Source: Oscarella lobularis (taxonomy: Eukaryota > Porifera > Homoscleromorpha > Homosclerophorida > Oscarellidae). Taken from it: a DNA stretch of 64,000 nt. The notes below the pieces were generated by a model. It ran no database searches, was not told the DNA's origin, and was given only the letters and a program-made list of their open reading frames with translations. Positions 23,501 to 35,400 of this stretch are shown here, in pieces. Location of the stretch: NCBI RefSeq assembly GCF_947507565.1, contig NC_089188.1, positions 1,364,001-1,428,000 of the forward strand, written 5' to 3'. The translations under genes and the position numbers were made by a program. The stretch's first letter is position 1, and the number at the start of each line of letters is the position of its first letter.

Positions 23501-26500
23501 ATTCTAAGAGCCTAAATATAAAATTTAGAGCCTAAACTTTGATTCTGAGGGCCTAAGTATCAAATTGAGGGCCTAAACTTTGATTCTATGGGCCTAAATA
23601 TTAAATTGAGGGCCTAAACTTTGATTCTAAAAACCTAAATTTTAAATTGAGAGCCTAAACTTTGATTCTAAGGGCGTAAAAATTAAATTGAGGGCCTAAA
23701 CTAGGATTCTAAGAGCCTAAATATTAAATTGAGGGCCTAAACTTTGATTCTAAGGGACTAAGTATCAAATTGAGGGCCTAAACTTTGATTCTATGGGCCT
23801 AAGTATCAAATTGAGGGCCCAAACTTTGATTCTAAAGGCCTAAATATCAAATTGAGGGCCTAAACTATGATTCTAAGAGCCTATATATTAAATTGAGGAC
23901 CTAAACTATGATTCTAAAGGCCTAAATATTAAATTGAGGGCCTAAATTTTGATTCTAAAGGCCTAAATATTAAATTGAGGGCCTAAACTTTGATTCTAAG
24001 AGACTAAATATTAAATTGAGAGCCTAAACTTTGATTCTAAGGGTCTAAATATTAAATTGAGAGCCTAAACTTTGATTCTAAGGGCGTAAAAATTAAATTG
24101 AGGACCTAAACTTTGATTCTAAAGGCCTAAATATTAAATTAAGGGCCTAAACTTTGATTCCAAAGGCCTAAATATTAAATTGAGGGCTTAACTTTGATTC
24201 CAAAGGCCTAAATATCAAAATGAGGGCCTAAACTTTGATTCTAAGAGACTAAATATTAAATTAAGGGCCTAAACTTTGATTCTAAAAGCCTAAATATTAA
24301 ATTGAGGGCCTAAACTTTGATTCTAAGGGCCTAAGTATCAAATTGAGGGCCTAAACTTTGATTCTAAAGGCCTAAATATTAAATTAAGGGCCTAAACTTT
24401 GATTCTAAGGGCGTAAAAATTAAATTGAGGGCCTAAACTTTGATTCTAAGAGCCTAAATATAAAATTTAGGGCCTAAACTTTGATTCTAAGGGCCTAAGT
24501 ATCAAATTGAGGGCCTAAACTTTGATTCTATAGGCCTAAATATTAAATTGAGGGCCTAAACTTTGATTCTAATGGCCTAAATATTAAATTGAGAGCCTAA
24601 ACTTTGATTCTAAGGGCGTAAAAATTAAATTGAGGGCCTAAGCTATGATTCTAAGGGCCTAAATATCAAATTGAGGGCCTAAACTTTGATTCTAAGGGAC
24701 TAAGTGTAAAATTGAGGGCCTAAACTTTGATTCTATGGGCCTAAGTATCAAATTGAGGGCCCAAACTTTGATTCTAAAGACCTAAATATCAAATTGAGAA
24801 CCTAAACTATGATTCTAAGAGCCTATATATTAAATTGAAGGCCTAAACTATGATTCTAAGGGCCTAAATATTAAATTGAGGGCCTAAATTTTGATTCTAA
24901 GAGCCTAAATATTAAATTGAGGGCCTAAACTTTGATTCTAAGGAACTAGATATTAAATTGAGAGCCTAAACTTTGATTCTAAGGGTCTAAATATTAAATT
25001 GAGGGCCTAAACTTTGATTCTATAGGCTTAAATATTAAATTGAGGGCCTAAACTTTGATTCCAAAGGCCTAAATATTAAATTGAGGGCCTAAACTTTGAT
25101 TCCAAATGCCTAAATATCAAATTGAGGACCTAAACTTTGATTCCAAAGGCCTAAGTATTAAATTGAGAGCCTAAACTTTGATTCTAAAGGCCTAAATATT
25201 AAATTGAGGGCCTAAACTTTGATTCTAAAGGCCTAAATATTAAATTGAGGGCCTAAACTTTGATTCTAAGGGCCTAAGTATCAAATTGAGGGCCTAAACT
25301 TTGATTCTAAAGGCCTAAATATTAAATTAAGGGCCTAAACTTTGATTCTAAGAGCGTAAAAATTAAATTGAGGGCCTAAACTTTGATTCTAAGAGCATAA
25401 ATATAAAATTTAGAGCCTAAACTTTGATTCTAAGGGCCTAAGTATCAAATTGAGGGCGTAAACTTTGATTCTATGGGCCTAAATATTAAATTGAGGGCCT
25501 AAACTTTGATTCTAAAAACCTAAATATTAAATTGAGAGCCTAAACTTTGATTCTAAGGGCGTAAAAATTCAAATTGAGGGCCTAAACTAGGATTCTAAGG
25601 GCCTAAATATTAAATTGAGGGCCTAAACTTTGATTCTAAGAGACTAAGTATCAAATTGAGGGCCTAAACTTTGATTCTATGGGCCTAAGTATCAAATTGA
25701 GGACCCAAACTTTGACTCTAAAAACCTAAATATCAAATTGAGGGCCTAAACTATGATTCTAAGAGCCTATATATTAAATTGAGGGCCTAAACTATTATTC
25801 TAAGAGCCTAAATATTAAATTGAGGGCCTAAATTTTGATTCTAAGGGCCTAAATATTAAATTGAGGGCCTAAACTTTGATTCTAAGGGACTAAATATTAA
25901 ATTGAGAGCCTAAACTTTGATTCTAAGGGTCTAAATATTAAATTGAGAGCCTAAACTTTGATTCTAAGGGCGTAAAAATTAAATTGAGGACCTAAACTTT
26001 GATTCTAAGGGCCTAAATATTAAATTGAGGTCCTAAACTTTGATTCTAAGGGACTAAATATCAAATTGAGGGCCTAAACTTTGATTCTAAGGGACTAAAT
26101 ATCAAATTGAGAGCCTAAACTTTGATTCTAAGGGCCTAAATTGTAAATTGAGGGCCTAAACTTTGATTCTATGGGCCTAAATATTAAATTGAGAGCCTAA
26201 ACTTTGATTCTAAGAGCCTAGATATTAAATTGAGGGCCTAAACTTTGATTCTAAGAACCTAAATATTAAATTGAGAGCCTAAACTTTAATTCTAAGGGCC
26301 TAAATATTAAATTGAGGGCCTAAACTTTGATGCTAAGGGCCTAAGTATCAAATTGAGGGCCTAAACTTTGATTCTAAGGACCTAAGTATCAAATTGAGGG
26401 CATAAACTTTGATTCTATAGGCCTAATTATTAAATTGAGGGCCTAAACTTTGATTCTAAGGGCCTAAATATTAAATTGAGGGCCTAAACTTTGATTCTAA

Positions 26501-28695
26501 GGGCCTAGATATTAAACTGAGGTCTTAAACTTTGATTCTAAGGGACTAAATATCAAATTTAGGGCCTAAACTTTGATTCTAAGGGCCTAAGTATCAAATT
26601 GAGAGCCTAAACTTTGATTCTAAGGGCCTAAGTATCAAATTGAGGGCCCAAACTTTGATTCTAAAGGCCTAAATATTAAATTGAGGGCCTAAACTTTGAT
26701 TCTAAGGGCCTAAGTATCAAATTGAGGGCCTAAACTTTGATTCTAAAGGCCTAAATATTAAATTGAGGGCCTAAACTTTGATTCTATAGGCCTAAATATT
26801 AAATTGAGGGCCTAAACTTTGATTCTAAGGGCCTAAACATTAAATTGAGGGCCTAAACTTTGATTCTAAGGGCCTAGATATTAAATTGAGGGCCTAAACT
26901 TTGATTCTAAAAACCTAAATATTAAATTGAGGGCCTAAACTTTGATTCTATAGGCCTAAATATAAAATTTAGGGCCTAAACTTTGATTCTAAAGGCCTAA
27001 ATATTAAATTAAGGGCCTAAACTTTGATTCTAAGGGCTTAAATATCAAATTTAGGGCCTAAACTTTGATTCTAAGGGCCTAAGTATTAAATTGAGGGCCT
27101 AAACTTTGATTCCAAACGCCTAAATATGAAATTGAGGGCCTGAACTTTGATTCCAAAGGCCTAAATATTAAATTGAGGGCCTGAACTTTGATTCCAAAAG
27201 CCTAAATATTAAATTGAGAGCCTGAACTTTGATTCCAAAAGCCTAAGTATAAAATTGAGGGCCTAAACTTTGATTCTATGGGCCTAAATATTAAATTGAG
27301 GGCCTAAACTTTGATTCTAAAGGCCTAAATATTAAATTGAGGTCCTAAACTTTGATTCTAAGGGACTAAATATCAAATTGAGAGCCTAAACTTTGATTCT
27401 AAGAGCCTAAATATTAAATTGAGGGTTTAAACTTTGATTCTATAGGCCTAAATATTAAATTGAGAGCCTAAACTTTGATTCTAAGAGCCTAGATATTAAA
27501 TTGAGGGCCTAAACTTTGATTCTAAGGGCCTAAATATTAAATTGAGGGCCTAAACTTTAATTCTAAGGGCCTAAATATTAAATTGAGGGCCTAAACTTTG
27601 ATGCTAAGGGCCTAAGTATCAAATTGAGGGCCAAAACTTTGATTCTAAGGACCTAAGTATCAAATTGAGGGCCTAAACTTTGATTCTATAGGCCTAATTA
27701 TTAAATTGAGGGCCTAAACTTTGATTCTAAGGGCCTAAATATTAAATTGAGGGCCTAAACTTTGATTCTAAGGGCCTAGATATTAAACTGAGGTCTTAAT
27801 CTTTGATTCTAAGGGACTAAATATCAAATTTTGGGCCTAAACTTTGATTCTAAGGGCCTAAGTATCAAATTGAGGGCCTAAACTTTGATTCTAAGGGCCT
27901 AAGTATCAAATTGAGGGCCCAAACTTTGATTCTAAAGGCCTAAATATTAAATTGAGGGCCTAAACTATGATTCTAAGGGCCGAAATATTAAATTGAGGGT
28001 CTAAACTTTGATTCTAAAGGCCTAAATATCAAATTGAGGGCCTAAACTTTGATTCTAAGGGCCTAAATATTAAATTGAGGGCCTAAACTTTGATTCTATA
28101 GGCCTAAATATTAAATTGAGGGCCTAAACTTTGATTCCAAAGGCCTAAATATTAAACTGAGGGCCTAAACTTTGATTCTAAAGGCCTAAATATCAAATTG
28201 AGGGCCTAAACTTTGATTCTAAGGGCCTAAATATTAAATTGAGGGCCTAAACTTTGATTCTAAAGGCCTAAATATTAAATTAAGGGCCTAAACTTTGATT
28301 CTAAGGGCCTAAGTATCAAATTGAGGGCCTAAACTATGATTCTAAGGGCCTAAATATTAAATTAAGGGCCTAAACTTTGATTCTAAGGGCGTAAAAATTA
28401 AATTGAGGGCCTAAACTTTGATTCTAAGAGCCTAAATATAAAATTGAGGGCCTAAACTTTGATTCTAAGGGCCTAAATATCAAATTTAGGGCCTAAACTT
28501 TGATTCTAAGGGCCTAAGTATCAAATTGAGGGCCTAAACTATGATTCTAAGGGCGTAAAAATTAAATTGAGGGCCTAAACTTTGATTCGAAGAGCCTAAA
28601 TATAAAATTGAGGGCCTAAACTTTGATTCTAAGGGCCTAAATATCAAATTTAGGGCCTAAACTTTAATTCTTATGGCCTAAATAAATTGAGGGGT
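11597..28695. repeat. ~17 kb satellite of ~41-bp units with higher-order repeats
   Basis: About 410 tandem units of ~41 bp. Each unit is a pair of diverged half-units sharing GGGCCTAAA: CCTAAACTTTGATTCTAA then CCTAAATATTAAATTGA. Markers such as TTTGACTCTAAGAGTC recur at 12304, 13821, 15051 and 16979. The spacings of 1517 (37 units) and 1230 (30 units) show higher-order repeats. A 4675-bp duplication offset is also present. Stops occur in every frame on both strands, so it is non-coding. Confidence 0.97.
16187..16265 (-). pseudogene. Duplicated edge of the SWIM exon inside the satellite
   Basis: This ~80-bp unique sequence is identical by eye to 11512-11590, including the acceptor and the first ~65 bp of the SWIM exon. 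It is surrounded by satellite units. Downstream satellite also matches that after 11597, with one small change (CTCCT to CTTTC). Confidence 0.92.
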
Positions 28696-29248
28696 ACAAT
28701 TTTTATACCAAGACAACTTTTATAATTGTCTCTTAAGAGAATGTTTAAAATCGTCCTAAAAAATTTCTTGAACGATTTTTAAAATCGTGTTGGACGATTT
28801 TAAGATTTAAAATTGTCTTGGACCGTTTTAAACATGTCTTGGATCATTTTTAAAATTCTTCAAAAATTGCGTCAGATTATTGTACCAATAGTTGCAATAC
28901 AACGCTATGTAAATAAACAGAGTTTTCCGGTTACGCGAGAGAAGGCAGCTGAGCTCGATCCTTCGAGTAATAGCCGGTTCTTCGTGCGTAAGGATCTTCG
29001 TTTTCGATTAATGAAATCTTTCGCCGATAACGTTCTTTCATATCTTCGGGGAGAGCGTAGTATTCGCGCGACAAAGACAAAGCCACCGCCATTACTGCCT
29101 ACCGGAAATACGGGTCAGCGAGAAATTACGTCAGTGTGTGACGTAAACGCAAGTGCTCTATTCCGCTATTCGGGAACCTCGCACTTGCGGTCCGGGAACG
29201 CCGATCCCTCTCGTTACCCCGAGCGATTCCGTAAATAGTGCGTTTAGA
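28696..29248. promoter_or_regulatory. Spacer between satellite and DYNLT2B; promoter region
   Basis: 28740-28880 is AT-rich with repeated AAAATCGT/TTGGACGATTTT motifs, related to copies in a DNAH2 intron. Closer to the gene, 29097-29115 is GCCTACCGGAAATACGGGT, followed by two CRE-like half palindromes (TTACGTCA at 29127 and TGACGTAA at 29139). No convincing gene was found here. Confidence 0.5.
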
Positions 29249-29825
29249 ATGGACGAAGAGGCGCCCAACACCTACAGACTTCGTCCAAATTTTAAAAACA
29301 AGTAATACGACTCTTTGGAGGACTCTCACCACGAAAATATTCGCGCGAAGGTTCCGCCCCGCCGTCGTGAAGGACATGATCAAGGAAATCCTCAAAGAAC
29401 AGCTGCACGATAAAGAGTACAGCTCCGAAGAGGCGAACGTGTGGACGAAAACGATCTCGGATGGGATAAAAGAACGACTGAAAGGTAGAAAAAAACGACG
29501 CGCCTTTATTCACTTATTAGCGCGCCTTCCTTTGCCAGATTTCGGCTACGACCGATATAAATTTGTAGTCCAAGTCGTAATAGGCGAACAGCGAGGGGCA
29601 GGCGTACAGTAAGTGTGGGAAACGGACGCGTCTTTGTAAAAGTATTTCGTGTTTTTTTACGCAGGATGGGATGTAGATGTTTCTGGGATTCAGATACAGA
29701 CAATCAAGCCCACGAGACGTTTATGAACGTTAGTTTGGAGCAATAGCAATAAAATTTAGGTGCATTTTTTCTCGTAGGACACTCTATTCTCTGCTGCAAC
29801 AGCCTATGGCATATTCTATTATTGA
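29249..29825 (+). CDS. DYNLT2B: Dynein light chain Tctex-type 2B
   Basis: Light chain of the dynein-2 complex for retrograde intraflagellar transport, and a Tctex1-family member. Exons: 29249-29301, 29351-29484, 29539-29608, 29665-29728, 29778-29825; 122 aa. NTYRLRPNFKNKFRPAVVKD at the start, GYDRYKFVVQVVIGEQRGAG in exon 3, CRCFWDSDTDNQAHETFMN in exon 4 and the terminal AATAYGIFYY match TCTEX1D2/DYNLT2B closely. Introns are 49-56 bp. An AATAAA lies at 29896. It is convergent with UQCRH and near the DNAH2 heavy-chain gene. Confidence 0.93.
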
Positions 29826-29895
29826 AACTCGAACTAGCAAACGTGGCATTCCTTTTTGCTGTAATAAGTATAGGACTAAAGTGTGTAGTGTCAAA

Positions 29896-29901
29896 AATAA
29901 A
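29896..29901 (+). terminator. Poly(A) signal of DYNLT2B
   Basis: AATAAA, 70 bp after the stop codon. The rest of 29826-30139, up to the convergent UQCRH 3' end, shows nothing else. Confidence 0.6.
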
Positions 29902-30139
29902 TAAGAGTAGTGCCAAGGCTGAAACCCGTGATATGTATGATAGCTAAAAGAATGGCAGGATCTTAGAACGTGTGTGCGTGTGTCGACGAAGGTCGGAGGT
30001 GCCCCGAGTTGAAAGGATAAGGATCCCCACTCTTCCCAAAACCAACCTGACACATCATTTCACATACTATTGTACACCCACAAATGATGAGATCAAAGCA
30101 ACGACTACGACCGCCCAGTACGCCACCAAGGCCAATAAA

Positions 30140-30670
30140 TTACTTCAACTTGCTGAACAGTGACCTAGACGCCTGAAAAAAACAACAAAAAATATAATTA
30201 ATTTCTACGACGCCGTCAAAGAAAAATGACTTACGCATTGATCTATACAGTGAATGAAATCGAAGAGCTCTTGCTCGCATTTCTCCTCCGTTTTCGTGCG
30301 ACTTTCCACGCGTTCGGTGCAGCGATTCAATTCCTCTTTCAGCGCCGCGCACGCACGCGATTCGCCGCATTTTTCCCTCAGCGTCTCTTGGGGATCTTCT
30401 AGCTCTTCTTCGTCCTCTTCCTCGTCCTCTTCTTCGCCGCCGCCTGCCTCTTCGTTTTCTTCACCCTGCGCAACGTTATCGTTCGAAATACGGCGGAGTG
30501 TGGAGCCTTTTTACCTCGCCCGATTCGGATGAGTCCTCGACGGGGGCCTCGATACAAACTAGTCAATTCAAGTCGTTGTAAATATCGTGCTTAGCTACCT
30601 CGTCGGCTTCCGATTCGATTGACTCGCTCGTGGCAGCCTCTAGCGTCTTCGTATCGTCGTCATCCGCCAT
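30140..30670 (-). CDS. UQCRH: Cytochrome bc1 complex hinge protein
   Basis: Acidic subunit 6 of mitochondrial complex III, which helps dock cytochrome c1 and cytochrome c. Exons: 30599-30670, 30515-30547, 30235-30465, 30140-30172; 122 aa, all phase 0. The N-terminal half is almost all Glu/Asp/Ser with a Glu/Asp run, longer than in vertebrates. The C-terminal half has the CX9C-type helical hairpin: EKCGESRACAALKEELNRC, then ERVESRTKTEEKC, EQELFDFIHCIDQC, and the terminal LFSKLK. The 5' side abuts the reductase gene: only 75 bp separate the two coding regions, so the promoter lies there. It includes GTGACGTCG, a CRE-like site. Confidence 0.9.
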
Positions 30671-30745
30671 GTTTGATTGCGTGACGTCGAAAGTAGCGTA
30701 CGCGCTCACACGTGCGTCAAATAGCGTCAAATTTGTATATTTTTT

Positions 30746-32200
30746 TCAATTTTTTTCATTTTCAGGACCCTTGTAGTCGTCTTTCTTTTCTATAATCCCG
30801 CTTTCAATCAAACTGTACGCTGTATCGATGGCGGTTTTTTGAAGTGGTATAGGCTCAATGCCCAACTCTTCCTTTAGCTAAAAAAGAGCAGTACAATGTC
30901 TCTTTATCTTTTGTAATAAAATTTCTTCTCGCCTTTTCATTATCAAAAACAATTCTAATTCCTACAACGCTGTAAAAGAATTTTGCAATTGGGTTGACGA
31001 ATTTAGAAATCCAAAGCTGAATCTTAGTCATTCTCTCCTGAGGAACATCATAGCCTAAAGCAACAGCGCTATCCTAACCACTACACTGCGTCATCTTCTG
31101 TCTGACCTTGTGAGATGAACTCTTTGCCCAAGACTTCAGCAATCTCTTTTAGCCAAACAGTATTGTTCCATAAGATGTAGCGATTACCTGAAAACTCAAA
31201 ACTATGTGCATTAGATCAGCGACGAAATCTATTATTACCAGGTGCTGTTGCACTTGTCATGGTAACCAAATGAGCCCGAGCAACGTCACGAACGTCGACA
31301 AACGGCACAGCCACGTCTGGAACAGCAGAGAGCATCCTCGTCAAAAGAACGAACACCATCTAAATAAACGAATTAAAAATATAGGAGATTAGTAGTATTC
31401 CTGTCCTATTACTCCATGGGAAGTCGAAGTCCTAGGAAGAATCAGTGGTCCAAACACGGCAGACGGATTGATTGCAACGAGCTCGAAGGCCTTATCCGCT
31501 TCAAAAGTGATCAATATCAATTATAAATTAATTTTCAAATGAATTACTTGCCTTCCAAATTTTGCACGAATTTCCAGGCTGCCTTCTCCGCGATCGTTTT
31601 ACTTTGCTCATACGGAGCGCAAGGCCCGTCAACGTCCGTCCAATCGTCAGACGTGTACACGTGATCGGTCCCTACTCCCCGATTGCCGCTCATTCCGTCT
31701 GCAAAATTAATTAATTAATTAATTAATTTAATTAGGAAGTGACTCGCTTGATATCGACGAGACCGAGCTTGTCAAGACGACCCGCTTCACTGTTCCGGCG
31801 TTTGCGCACGCGCTCAGAACGCGTCGCGTGCCGTCCACCGCCGGTCGAATGATGTCATCCGCATTGGGCGGAGAAGCGGCCGGAAAGGGAGAGGCGACGT
31901 GATGTATGTACGTACATCCGGCGACGGCTCTAAGACGAAGAGCTAGTCGCAATGAGGCTTTTTTTGTTTCTTCGCCTACTCTTTCCATCCCTCGTCTTTC
32001 GTTAGATTTGCTTCGACCAGCTCGAGCTCCGGAAACGTTTGTTTGAGGACTTTCTGCACTCGATCGTCGTCGTCTTGTTTCGCGAGTGCGCGCACAGTGC
32101 CGCGAACGCGATACTTTCCGTCTGCCAGCAGAGCGGCTATTATGTGAGATGCGATGAAGCCTGTAGCGCCAGTAACGAGAACGAGAGGAACTCCAGCCAT
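30746..32200 (-). CDS. NAD(P)-dependent reductase, extended SDR (dihydroflavonol-reductase/3beta-HSD-like)
   Basis: Extended short-chain dehydrogenase acting on an unknown carbonyl or hydroxyl substrate. Exons: 31980-32200, 31748-31929, 31552-31698, 31413-31498, 31239-31359, 31107-31187, 30933-31054, 30746-30877; 363 aa. The Rossmann motif VTGATGFIASHI is at residues 9-20, with HHVASPF in exon 2, RVVLTSSVSSI, the Y-x3-K pair in APYEQSKTIAEKAAW, then AINPSAVFGPLI and VDVRDVARAHL. The C-terminus has KEFISQGYDVP. Three of seven introns need GC donors: GCGAGT at 31747, GCAAGT at 31551 and GCGAGA at 30932. With GT donors the conserved frame is lost. The substrate cannot be inferred. Confidence 0.88.
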
Positions 32201-32420
32201 GTTCGCACACGCACGTGCCTCGAAATCAGTTAATTTCAATGTGACCAATGATGTTAAATTTTTAAAGTTTTTTAGCATAGACATTTAGATACTCGCACGT
32301 ACTGTGTAAGCGGCACGCCTTTCCCAATAAAATGTTCATTGATTAGCTAAGAGGTTATAGAAGTCCTCACTGTATGAAAAATGTCTGGCTAAAATACTAA
32401 GTGAAGCACCAGACGAATGT

Positions 32421-35400
32421 TTAATAGTCGAGGCTCATGAGGAGAGCGACGGCTCGTTTGATCCAGTGATCACTACTCATGCCACCTACCTTCAAGTCGA
32501 CGGCGACGACGTAAGACGGACGGCCGCTGCCGGATCGATTCGAATAGTAATAGCACGGACACGTATAGATGCCTGCATACGAATAGATGAAAATGGCAAA
32601 GTGACATCACAGTCGTTACGTTTACCTTTTCCTGCCTTCTTCTTATTCTCGACTGGCTTGAAATGAATCGAAGGCATTCGACAAACGAGTTCCATAGGAC
32701 TGGCTTCTATCAAGTAGCTGTTCTTCTTATCCCAGCCCGCTCCTTCGAGAAAGAGACCTTTGATCCATACTCCATCCTATAACCCAAGTCTCGTTAGAGT
32801 ATAGGAAAGAATGTGCGGCGCGTGTACACCTACCTTAGGCGGACCGGTAATATTGCTGTCATCCAACGTCGAGACGTGAAATTCCCACGAGAGAGTATCA
32901 ACGGAAACCTAGAAATAAGTCCGATATAGTCGGTCGTGCTAGACAGAAGACAGTTTACGTTGTTCTGCCGGGCCGCCGTCTGCAAGACAGCCGTAAGGAA
33001 TCCAGTCGGAAAAGTGAATCCCGACATCCAAAATATGTGAGGCGGATGAGTCGTCTTCGCCCACTCGGCAAAGAGCTCGACGCGTTCGTGAAGATCTCGA
33101 GTCCACGGGCCGAGCGGCTTGAGAGACGGATACGCCTGTCGTACGAAGTGTCGAGGAGAGAGAAAAGGAATCCAACTTTACAAGCTATACCTTCTCCCAA
33201 AGCGGAGGAACGCGAGCGTCTTGTATGCAGGAAAACGTCTCCTCCAGATCAGAAGACATGACCACTAAGCCTTTGATCGCCTTTTCCAAATCGACCAAGG
33301 AGTTGCGAATGATCACGAGTAGAGCGTTGTAGCGCTCGATCTATAAGTGGCATCAAGTCAGAGAGAGGACCTAGTTCACAAACTTCCTTTCGTACCTCTT
33401 GAAGTAAAACGACGTTCAGAGGCGACAGATCGTCAGCGAGCAATTTTGCCGTCTGCTCGTAGTCGATTTCCTCCGGCAAATTTTTCAACACTTCGGCGGA
33501 GAGTTCGAGCACCTTGTCCTCGCTGCTCACGCCCTCGGTGACGGTTACTTGAGGCCGCAGCGAGAGGAGAGTCCCGAAAAGAGCCTTCGTCTCCCTAATC
33601 TGACTCGAGATGTCGGCATTGGGATGCTGACCGAACGCCTCCGGATGATCCATCCCGGGCAATTGGTTAACGTATTCCTGAAGAAAAAAATGTCCGAGCT
33701 GCATACGCATTAGCGTTCTACGTACCTTATAAGAACTAAGCGGGCCGTCTCTTGGCACGTAATAAGTTGGCAGAGAAGAAAGTCTAAAAAACGTCGTCAT
33801 ATGTGTACACACGTAGCGTTTTCTTGGCTTACTTGTAAAACGGTACTTCCAGTGTAGCATCAGAAAACAAGTCGTTGATGTAGGTGAGCAGAAGGCGTCT
33901 GTCCCAATCGTCGGTTACGTGGCCGCCGTAGTTGACTCCGGCAATCTGAGCAAGGAGAGCCCGACTCAAAAATGAGGCCCCCAAAGTAGAGAAAAATCTT
34001 ACCAAATATTTCAGCGCGTCCCAAGGCGTTTCTTCGTATTCGTCGAGATAAATGCTGATCAAATTTTCGGATACCTAAACGACGTTGCAAATACTTCCTT
34101 TATTTTTTTTAGAAGAGTCGGTGCCTTACTTCAAAATCAGAATCGTTGAAGCCGTACACGACATTCCAGCCGAGCATGCCAAATTTTCGTCGTTCAATCA
34201 AAATGCTGTGGAAGAACGACAGCGAAAAGAGCAGCTTCTTATACTTTTCCTGCTTGTGACACCGTCCAAATTGGTCCTCGGTGACCAACTGGTATATGCG
34301 CTTCATATTGGCTTTTAATCCTTTAGGAGGTTCGGTCGTCATTTTGATGCCCGCCTGAAGGATGGCAATTGGAAAGTCGGGATTTGGACTGCTGCTCAGC
34401 CAAAGCCTAAAGTCTTTGTGCGGCACGTCCACTTGAAGTTGTTCGACGAGTTTGTCTAGTTGAGGCATCCAGCTCAGGGAGAGATGGCAATTGGCTAAGA
34501 AAACCCAATGGCCTTCTTTCACTCCCTCTTTCAACATTCGAGTTGCAATGGGAGCTTGGCCTTGGCCAAGAGACAGCGCTTGAAAGCGATCCTTCATTCC
34601 CTCCTGTTCAGACAACTGTAGCAATCCGGTCGTAGGATCCTACACAGAAGTCCAGTGAGGAAACAGTTTTTGTTCCACGCTGCTTACCACTCCGGGAGAA
34701 AGAACAAAAATAAGAGGCGTTCTGCTGTTCGAATCGTCGACGACCGATTTCATGTCGAGAACGGGCGGTTCGACGAATTTCGGTCCAAGATTGTTGACGA
34801 TGAACGACGTCGCGGTAAATTGAACGCGATCGGAGCGAAGCGAACGCACGATCAGCATCCTTTGAAGCTCGTTCAACGAATTTTCCCATTCTCCTAAAAA
34901 AAAAATCGCTATGGGGGTCCGACGAGAGGTGTCGCGTGCCTGGCAACGACGACGATTCCGGCTGAGACGCCGTGTACCAATGCTTCCACGCGCGACCGTT
35001 TTGCTCGAACGAATTGCTCAGGCCCTGAAAGCTTCCCAACTTGTCTAACTCGGTCACGTTGTCCCAGCAAGTATCCGGAAGCCAGTCCGGACACGGATTG
35101 TCCATCTGCGCCTCGCGATCTAAAACCTATGAGAGCGAGGCTAGATTTTTTCGACGTGTGGGGATCGCAGACGACCTTACCATTCCACCTCTAAGGAAGA
35201 AATTGTACTCGTCGATGTTTAGCTTCCCAGCTGCCTCCATGATTTTGGCGCACATTTGGAATGAGAAGAGCAACTTGTGTCTCTCAAACAGACCGCGACA
35301 CGTATACCTAAGAGTTCAAGTCTTTATAGCAAAAAAGATTCCCCTTAATTTCTTACCGATAAACGGCGTAAGTGTGGAATTCGTTCAGGTGTTTGATCCT

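Noticed and set aside
11597-28695. CRISPR-like or telomeric array
   Set aside because: Units are contiguous without unique spacers, and the CCTAAA core is embedded in a 41-bp unit rather than repeated as a telomere heptamer. It is a satellite.
28813-29238. 141-codon plus-strand ORF before DYNLT2B
   Set aside because: No recognisable domain, AT-rich repeat at its start, and it overlaps the putative promoter. The real DYNLT2B start is the ATG at 29249.
31049-31106. tRNA-like stretch GTGTAGTGGTTAGGATAGCG on the minus strand
   Set aside because: It resembles a tRNA A-box region, but no full cloverleaf or B-box follows. It lies in a short intron whose removal restores the conserved KEF-QGYDVP segment.
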